A stretch of 11,189 nucleotides of DNA from positions 1 through 11,189 of the forward strand of contig JAAAVE010000518.1 of assembly GCA_015679605.1 (NCBI GenBank), in the 5' to 3' direction. A program made the translations under genes and the position numbers. This document shows positions 1 through 6,406 of the stretch, piece after piece. The notes under the pieces are model-generated. The model searched no databases and was not told the DNA's origin. It was given only the letters and a program-made list of their open reading frames with translations. The first letter of the stretch is position 1, and every line of letters starts with the position of its first letter. The stretch comes from Podila epigama. Its lineage: Eukaryota; Mortierellomycota; Mortierellomycetes; Mortierellales; Mortierellaceae.

Positions 1-83
1 AGGAAAAAAAAAAAAAAAAAAGGAAGCATGTCGTTTTGTTGAGATAGTTATAGTAATTGTTGACAATAATCGGCATCTTTGCC
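1..83. other. 3' flank of the Stealth gene with a poly-A/poly-T run
   Basis: Downstream of the Stealth stop, the minus strand is T- and A-rich and ends in a homopolymer run (A-rich on the plus strand, starting at about position 4). No canonical AATAAA is visible on the minus strand. This is most likely 3' untranslated or spacer sequence. Confidence 0.5.
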
Positions 84-2905
84 TTATCTTCCTTTAGCCC
101 CTTCATCATGTGGCGTAACCTCCCATGGACTAGGTTCGAAGAATCGCTGTTGCAAAAAGGCAGATAACAACTGAGGTGTATCAGTTCCATCCAAACGGTC
201 CTTTATCCGGAGGAACGTATTTCGGGAACCCAACTGTAACCGGGATCCGACTGAAGAAATATCCTCTCTATGAGCAATGTTCGCGGTCGTTTCAGATGAT
301 GTTCCAAAAACATAATTGTAGCGATACAGGTCATTCACAATTCTCTGGTACTCGTTTTCACTTGTCCTGTTTCGTAGCGGCAAGATCGCATTGAGGCCAA
401 GACGGTGCTGTGATGGTCGCCATTCGGATCTAGACTGTCGATGGACCCGTGGTGGTGGGCGTTGGCGCCGGAACAGGAGAGTCCGATGATATTGTTCGGG
501 TGCTTGCTCTTCCTCAAAGTCTACGCCCGAATTGGACATCATGACGATATGCAGTAGGCAATCGCCACAATGAAATTGGTCAAAAGCAATCCGTTGAAAG
601 ATGGCTGAGGACGCAGCTTCATCCAGGACAGTACTCTCATTTAAAAACTGTTCCCCGAAACAAAATTGAAGATCCATAGCACATGTCCGTCGGTTCGGAG
701 GGGTCTCGACAGTGTATGGCTTCTGAGGTGACCTGTCTTGTGCTAGATATCCATCGTTGTCGGTTGGGACATGAACAGGTATCTCTCTGGATAGGTTTGC
801 ATTGTTGAGTAGGAACGGCACCGAGTCAAAACTTGACAAAAGGTAAGTCGTTTTGAGATCGGGGCGATCGTTGTACCGTGCATCGAAGAGGACTGTTTTG
901 TAATCCTGAAGGTGACTAATTGGAGCCAACCCTGTCGTAAGGTGTTTGGGTAAAAGAGGACGTCCGGCTTGATCCGTTTCGTTGGATGTTATCCATTTAC
1001 GGAGGAGCTCGCAAAGCTGGTGCCGCTCCTCGGGCTCAAGTTTCCCGTTGCCATTCTGGTCTAGACGATGCTTCCAAAATGACCTCAATTGAGTCTCTCG
1101 TAGACGCTCAATGACAAAGTGTGCGGCCATGAATGATGGTACTAGATTCGCTGCATCTTCCTGAAAGGCAAAGCGCGTCCTGCTCGCCTGTAGGAAGGCA
1201 TCGGGCCACAGTTGTTCGATTTCCTGAATGATGGAGCGGCTGACAACTTGGATTTGACCGGAAAGGGCGGGACGGAACCGTGGCCCAAACTTTTGCGAGA
1301 GTAGTGAATTGGTGTACTGGAGATAGTCCATGTTGGTCGTGTGGAGTCGATTCGAAGTTTTTGGTTTAATTCGGACCGAAGGTGGGACAAGTGAGTCGAA
1401 TCTGAACCGGAAAACAAACCCATACAAAGGCGTGTAAAAGTCTGCAGCGCTGACATTATCTCCAAGAAACATCTCATCTGTCATATACAAGAACTACGTG
1501 AAAAGTTGATTGAATGCAGGACAGCAGAATGATGAGTACAGAGGTGGATAAATATGGTATTGGAAACTTAAAATGGGATGAATGCCCGTAGCAGACTTAC
1601 CAACTCTTGCAGTCCTGCCACTCGGTGCAGATTGGCCGTGATGGGCGACGAGTGGTACACCGGTAAAGGGCTCGGGTCGGGGAAAATGTCACGATGGTGA
1701 ACCGTATCGATCTTCTTGCGCACCGAAGGCGAGCGGTCCAACCAGTATGGCACTTGACCGCGTTCTACAAATGATGAGTTGGTATCTTCCAGATGCTCTA
1801 TGTCTTCTGGGGGTTGCTGCCATACTGGCGTCGGTGCTTCAGCGATGTTTATCAAGGGCCCTGACTCTACGAATTGAACTTTGTCCTCGACACTAGGAAA
1901 TGGTTCCTCCTGGATCGGTTCCTTTTGGATGGATTCTTCCTGGTTAGGTTTGTGGACGGGTTCCTCCTTGATTGGCTCCTCCTGTATGAGTTTCTTGACC
2001 GGTTGTTCTTGGATGGATTCAGTAGACAACGTGTCCTTCACAGCTACTTGAGCTCCCTGTATTCTGCGAATCTCCTGGAGTTGATCCATCGCCCACTGCT
2101 CATGAATTTGTCGTTTGGTCTCCTGAATCTTTTTATGCAATTCATTTGCCAGCGTCTTATTTGGGGCATCGGCCGAGACAATAAAAATCTTGCGCAAGAG
2201 AGGTGGTTTTACGACAGTATTCATTGTCGTGATACCGTTGTCCGTACTCTGCATCTCTATGGCATGCATTCTGGCATACCGGGATAAAGAACGTACGGAA
2301 TAACGCAGCATGTCCAAGTCTTGAAAATTGCGTTTCGAGAGCGCCTTATGATCTTCCATGTAAGATCGCACAAGTGGGTTCTGAAGCTGATAGTGCACCC
2401 TACAGACATCAAAGTCAGCTTCTGATCCATTGACCCAGGTATAGACCACATCGAATTGGACTGGTTGCCGAATGCTCATGTGCCTTAAGATCGATGACGG
2501 GATACTCTTGAACTGCATCCAATTGCTCACCCATGGTGGTGTCGTGTGAATCGTGATCGTCGTTCTCTGGTAGTCTGTGGTGTCAGGAATGAAACCCCCA
2601 ATGTTGTCAGCAAGGATATTCGAGCTCTGGTGCATATCAAAAACTTTCATATTCTCAGTTTTTGGTGTATCTGACGAGAACTGAGGGTGATTATCAAAGT
2701 CATCCGAGTCGAAGTTGATGGATGGTTTATCAAAAACATCAGACTCGCGTTTGGACTTGTCCAGCGAGTGGACATTGAAGTCTGCAAGGAATCTGGAGGA
2801 CCTCTGTAGTGACCGCTGTATGGACAGGTGGACAATGATCAGGATAATAAAGACCGCGACCCATGATGCTTTTTGTAAAAGAGAGCGAGGCGTTCGCACC
2901 GTCAT
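84..2905 (-). CDS. Stealth-family (GNPTAB/XPT1-like) sugar-phosphate transferase homologue, two exons
   Basis: Exons are 2905-1601 and 1493-84, giving about 904 residues. Family members transfer a sugar-1-phosphate to glycans in the secretory pathway (animal GlcNAc-1-phosphotransferase, Cryptococcus Xpt1). The protein has a short basic cytosolic tail, one membrane anchor at about 14-29 (type II), conserved region 1 at 149-165 (VVYTWVNGSE), region 2 split between 197-249 and 385-435, and then FLYMTDEMFLG at 436-446. A canonical EF-hand loop, D580 to E591, sits where GNPTAB also has one, and the C-terminus ends with the family's FFEPSPWE-like motif. The ATG at 2905 is the first in frame; the codon before it is TTG. 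Oddities are an insertion of about 130 residues within region 2 and replaced active-site residues (see findings). Family membership is firm. Catalytic activity and substrate are not. Confidence 0.88.
1494..1600 (-). other. Intron of the Stealth-family gene
   Basis: This is a 107-base phase-0 intron. The donor is a consensus GTAAGT at 1600-1595 and the acceptor is CACGTAG ending at 1494. A branch-like TCAAC lies just upstream of the acceptor. Splicing joins HRVAGLQEL to FLYMTDEMFLG, which restores the contiguous family motif in which a conserved His-Arg stretch is followed by an aromatic-Leu-Tyr-x-x-Asp block. That makes the junction close to certain. Confidence 0.92.
1900..1986 (-). repeat. 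Degenerate acidic repeat inside the Stealth coding region
   Basis: Residues about 307-335 read as imperfect copies of a five- to six-residue unit, (I/V)-Q/K-E-E-P/S, for example IQEEP, IKEEP, IQKEP and IQEEP. The repeat lies in a longer low-complexity, charged segment (about 250-383) that begins with a helix-prone Lys/Gln/Glu-rich stretch. It interrupts conserved region 2 and is probably a solvent-exposed loop. The nucleotide copies are degenerate, so it is not a recent perfect expansion. Confidence 0.7.
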
Positions 2906-3125
2906 CAAGATTTTGCGTGGCAGAGGGTAAGAAGAGGGGAATATGAAAGAGACGATCCTGTAAAAATGTTTGCATTTTTATACTGACAGACTTTTTGTCT
3001 TTGCTCACACTTCCCAACCCCTTTTTTTCTTGGCCACGTCCCCCTTGGCATAATTCCTTCCCCACCCCCCCGCACATGGTGGATAAAAGAACATGCGAGC
3101 CATTGTGAGGAAGCGGATATAAGCA
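2906..3125 (-). promoter_or_regulatory. Spacer: Stealth promoter and leader, and bHLH 3' flank
   Basis: These 220 bases separate two genes on the same strand. On the minus strand there is a TATAAAAA at 2982-2975, about 70 bases upstream of the Stealth ATG, and it overlaps a perfect 8-base inverted repeat (2961-2980). Further upstream are several G tracts (3018-3070 on the complementary C-rich strand). No coding potential is convincing. The promoter role is inferred from position and the TATA-like element. Confidence 0.4.
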
Positions 3126-4867
3126 TTAATCCATGCGTTCGTCGTCGTTGTACGCGTCTTTGTTCTCATCAACATATCTCCGGAGTTCATCCTCCAATAG
3201 AAGAATATAGTCCACAGCCTTGCGTAGAATAGATGCCTTGGAGTCAGTGTTTTGGGCGCATCTAATTTGACAAGGTCGCACACATACGGGGATGCATTAG
3301 TTCGAAGCACTTACTCATAGGCGCCAATCGATGTGTGTTGACAATCAGAACAGCAGCAGGAGTAGCAACAACAACAACGGCAACGTCCAAAAAAAGAGAA
3401 AAAGAGAAAAAAAAAAAAAAAAAAAACTTACTCAGGGATCACGCTTTTGAGATCATCGAAACCACCATTAATCTTCTCGCGTCGCTTTTGTTCGGAAAGA
3501 ATATGGGCCATGCGTCGTGTTGGTGTGACAACCTCCTTAATGATGTTGGCAACCGGAACCTTCCGAGTTTGGCGACCATGGTACTTTCTAGGGGCTGACA
3601 CCTTTGGTGGCCGAGGCGGTATGGACCGAGGATGTGGCGGGATAACGAGAAGGCCCTTGCTCTGCGAACCTCGGCGCGTTGAGTTTTCATCGTTATAATC
3701 GCTTGTGCTATTCAGGTTGCATGTGTTCGGATTTGAAGTCTGACCATGTTGTTCTTCGTGAAATTGTTGGATATTAAGAGAGGCCGGAAGCGATGTTGAT
3801 AAGGACGGCAAACATGTCATCTGGTGCTGGTAAGAAGACCGCTGCTGGTGAGTTTCACGAGGGACAGCTTGAGTGGTAATCGAGCTGAACATCACTGAGC
3901 TATTTGTATTGATGTTGCCTATTGGTCCAGAGACGTGGTTTTGATAGATAGATGGTAAACTCTGAGGATGGAACGAGGTTGTTGAGTTCAACAAGCTATG
4001 AGGACCGGAGGAATGACGGTGAGAAGGGCTCCCGTATTTGCCCCTTTCAGACATGGATAAAAAAGACGACGACATAGCTGTCAGTGTCGATAGTGACTCT
4101 AGCGATGGACCACTTCCTTTTATCCTTAGATTGATATTGGTATGGCCGTTATCAGTTTGCGTGGTGTTAGATTGGTCTCCTGAGTACCCTGCACTTAGTC
4201 CCAAAGTCAACATGGATGTCGTATAACTGCTGTTTTGTTCGGAAGCAATAGGTTTAGGTGGGGAGAACGAGCTTGGTGACGTTGAATTAAGGTCGGCAAG
4301 GTTTTGCAAACTAATCCCATGTGTGAGTTGTGTCGCCGTTGTATTGTAGTGGTGTTGTTGGAACGCACCGGCATGTTGAGTGGATGGTTTTACATCCATA
4401 CCTCCACTGCCACCATAATAGCTTGCTACGTCGTTGCTGTTGTCACCTCCTTCACGATCAAAGTCATTGCTACTCATGTTGCTATCATCATCGTCCTGCG
4501 TTGATATGTTGATGTGCCGGGTGTTTTCGAGATGTTGAGACTGCCTGTTATTGCTGGGTATGTGTTGCTCAGGAGTGGACGGGATGCCATGGTCACTGTT
4601 GTCTCCGCCATCTTCAACACAGGCCTTATTGGTGGAGGTAGTGTCAGTGCCAGCACTTGCAACTCGAGTGATACGTTTCCCTTTCCCCGGACCGCCTTGC
4701 CTGCTTTGATGAAGTTGTCGGTGATGCTGGATTTGTTCCTGCAGTTTCCGAACTTGTTGCGACTGGGACAGATGGCTCAGGGGGTTCGCTAAGCCCAAAG
4801 CACTGGCAGGTTTTGCCCAGCTGGCTGGTGGGTCCAGATCAACAAAGGGTGGATGGGTCGAGTGCAT
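3126..4867 (-). CDS. bHLH transcription factor, two exons, class-B E-box type
   Basis: Exons are 4867-3432 and 3261-3126, giving about 523 residues. The bHLH domain (about 450-509) is at the C-terminus. The basic region AHILSEQKRREKIN has His, Glu and Arg at the positions that in Max, USF and Mlx contact CACGTG, so E-box binding is expected. Helix 1 and the loop (DDLKSVIPECAQNTDSK) are completed by splicing, followed by helix 2 (ASILRKAVDYILLLEDELRR). No extended leucine zipper follows, because the protein stops 23 residues after the second helix starts to end in an acidic tail. The 450-residue N-terminal part is low-complexity and rich in Ser, Asn, Gln and His, as in many fungal activators. 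The first ATG of this frame is at 4867, with A at -3; the longer open frame upstream begins only at TTG. Target genes cannot be named. Confidence 0.9.
3262..3431 (-). other. Intron in the bHLH loop region
   Basis: This is a 170-base phase-2 intron. The donor is GTAAGT at 3431-3426 and the acceptor is AAATTAG ending at 3262, preceded by a branch-like ACTAAT. Splicing gives SVIPE-CAQNTDSKAS, the expected uninterrupted bHLH loop. A 20-base T run starts directly after the donor. A second TGAGTAAGT occurs inside the intron, but no AG precedes it that could define a cassette exon. Confidence 0.93.
3407..3426. repeat. 20-base homopolymer A (plus) / T (minus) in the bHLH intron
   Basis: There are twenty consecutive A residues on the plus strand, extended by AG-interrupted A tracts. 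On the transcribed strand this puts a long pyrimidine tract next to the 5' splice site rather than the 3' one. Length variation between isolates and sequencing slippage are both likely. Confidence 0.85.
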
Positions 4868-5427
4868 CGTTGTAGTTCTTCTCGATGTTGCTCTTGGTTC
4901 GTGAATGTAGAGTTGCGTGAGTGAGTGAGTGAGTATGTGTGTGAGTGTGTGTGTATGCGTGCGTGTATGTGAACAGTGAAGGTGAGTAAGTGAGTGAGAA
5001 AGTGAGTGAGTGAGTGAGTGAGTGAGTGAGTGAACGAAAAAAAGAATAAAAAAATCCAAACTTGGACGATGAAGCGCATTATTGCACGGGGATTTTTAAA
5101 GTTTTGCATGTGCTTTTTTTTTCGTATTTCTTGTTAAAAGGGTTTGGCCCATGTTTTTTGCGTTGTTGTTGTTGTTACTTTCAGCTACTCACTCCTTCAG
5201 TACCGTACATCGCATGATGCAGCTAATCAAAGGTGGGGGTTGAGCTCCCGTGTAGCTCTTTTTCGTGGTATTAGACCCAATCCCTTCAATGAGCAGAACC
5301 AGCTGATCGTATGGCATGGAGAACCGTACAATAAAAAATAATAACTCATAGACTGCACAGACTGCACTCTGATTGGCTGTGGCAGTGCGGAGTGGTATAT
5401 GATTTGCTCGGACATGACTCGTTTGGC
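4868..5427 (-). promoter_or_regulatory. bHLH promoter and leader, and thioesterase 3' flank
   Basis: This is a 560-base non-coding stretch. Nearest the bHLH ATG is the microsatellite leader. A minus-strand TTTAAAAA at about 5092-5099 is a possible TATA-like element; if it is used, transcription would start downstream of the ATG at 5109 and the ATG at 4867 would be the first in the mRNA. An ATG at 5109 opens a 106-codon frame that overlaps the main start in another frame. Farther out are GTT repeats (5161-5176), a 9-base tandem repeat (5351-5368, GACTGCAC twice) and a CCAAT on the minus strand near 5372-5376. I see no gene here. Confidence 0.45.
4917..5033. repeat. GAGT/ACTC tetranucleotide microsatellite with GT-rich interior
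   Basis: There is a perfect (AGTG)n block of 33 bases at 5001-5033. A shorter GTGA block at 4917-4933 and imperfect GTGT/GTAT and AGTA-interrupted sequence between them make up the rest. It lies in the 5' leader of the bHLH gene, 50-166 bases upstream of its ATG. On the transcribed strand it reads CACT/ACTC. Because the unit is not a multiple of three, all reading frames through the perfect block give His-Ser-Leu-Thr-type repeats without stops. Confidence 0.92.
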
Positions 5428-6099
5428 TCAGCCCCTTAGCAGACGTTCCAGCCCGGCTCGAATCTTGGCAGGGATCGGTACAGGGACGCGGGTGGTTTTG
5501 TCAACAAAGACATGACAGAAATTTCCCGATGCTGCTGCATCTCCACGGATAAGAGTCGCCGCTTCTTCGTCGTCAAGGAACTTGCCCATCCGTCCAGGTC
5601 GAGTCGACATTTGGTGCGTAGTCTTTGCAGGAAGAGATTCACTCTCCAGCTTCTTAAAGATGCCAACTTGATACACAACACTGCTTCGACCAATTCTGGA
5701 AACTCCTAAGCGACCTTCAATCACGTCCGGGAATGATAACGAGCTATAATATTGGCACCCAGATTCAGCCACAACGCCAATAGCAACTCCGGAACCTTCC
5801 TCATGAGGGTTTAAACCTGCTTCCTGAATGAGAAACGTATTGATCACAGTGTCGAAGAGGGCGTAATAATGTGCATTGTTGAGGTGGCCGTACTGATCAT
5901 TGTCCGCCCACCGAGTTTGGATATCAAGGCCATAGGCGTAAAACGCTCGATCTTTTTTTGACAGGTCATTCAACTTGTGCAGAGCAGAGTCTGTCGCCAC
6001 TGCTCGGTCTTGGACCAACTTTGGTGTGCGAGAAGTACCAGTAACTGGAGCTATAGCGAGCTGAGAATATATTTGTTTGAGTCTACGAATGGAGGACAT
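5428..6099 (-). CDS. Hotdog-fold (4HBT/YbgC-like) thioesterase-like protein
   Basis: This is a single exon of 223 residues. Residues 57-85 carry the acyl-CoA thioesterase signature TRWADNDQYGHLNN, in which Asp68, three residues before Gly71-His72, matches the catalytic Asp of the YbgC and 4-hydroxybenzoyl-CoA thioesterase families. Asn74 and Asn75 follow, then a long helix (HYYALFDTVINTFL). Later strands include AESGCQYYSSLSFPDVI and the closing HVFVDKTTRVPVPIP, with a charged insertion of about 35 residues between (155-190). The expected role is hydrolysis of an acyl-CoA or related thioester; the substrate is unknown. The first 50 residues lie before the fold, and the start MSSIRRLKQIYSQL is basic and amphipathic, so mitochondrial import is possible. 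The ATG at 6099 has A at -3. The stop is TGA. Confidence 0.87.
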   Translation of the reverse strand: MSSIRRLKQIYSQLAIAPVTGTSRTPKLVQDRAVATDSALHKLNDLSKKDRAFYAYGLDIQTRWADNDQYGHLNNAHYYALFDTVINTFLIQEAGLNPHEEGSGVAIGVVAESGCQYYSSLSFPDVIEGRLGVSRIGRSSVVYQVGIFKKLESESLPAKTTHQMSTRPGRMGKFLDDEEAATLIRGDAAASGNFCHVFVDKTTRVPVPIPAKIRAGLERLLRG

Positions 6100-6406
6100 G
6101 ATGATGGTGTGATGATGTTGGACAACAATCGTGTTCCGTGTTGATGGACAGCAAAAGACGTTGTTGTCAGTGGTGGCTTAGTGTCTGCTCAGAAAAGACA
6201 TTCATCATCATTCCCTGTTGTCAACGGCATGTTGCTTGTGCTGTTGTTGCAAGACACGAAACCTTTGGGCACTTGGTCCATGCGCGCGACAGTCGCAGAC
6301 TCACAGCGTCTTTTCTAAGCCACCAAATTTCTCATATCGAAAGAAGTGAGATTCTTCAACAAGAAGAATCGAATTCAAGCAAACCAAACAACATCTGCAT
6401 TGCAAA
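6100..6406. promoter_or_regulatory. Divergent promoter region between the thioesterase and ALADIN genes
   Basis: These are the 307 bases between two divergent start codons, so both promoters must lie here or overlap the genes. The thioesterase side is rich in ATGATG/TGTTG repeats. The ALADIN side contains TCTCATATCGAAAGAAGTGAGA (arms TCTCA and TGAGA) and an A-rich leader (AAACCAAACAACA) before the ATG. I see no clear TATA box on either side. A 104-codon plus-strand frame across this region has no ATG start and no family resemblance. Confidence 0.5.

Noticed and set aside
1874-2287. A 137-codon plus-strand frame rich in Phe and Leu opposite the Stealth gene.
   Set aside because: It is the antisense shadow of the EEP-repeat region; it has no ATG-supported gene context.
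3314-3431. Possible middle exon of the bHLH gene ending at the second GTAAGT.
   Set aside because: There is no AG on the minus strand before the second donor that could act as an acceptor, and direct joining already gives the perfect bHLH loop.
5182-5258. A 75-base tRNA-like stretch: AGCTAC at 5183-5188 pairs with GTAGCT at 5252-5257, a GGGG/CCC arm precedes the latter, and a T run follows.
   Set aside because: No acceptable A box or D arm, no anticodon arm, and the T loop lacks TTCGA on either strand. Probably coincidence, at most a decayed relic.
5227-5415. A 62-codon minus-strand frame with an ATG just after the thioesterase stop.
   Set aside because: Composition is unremarkable, there is no family match, and it lies in the expected 3' untranslated region.
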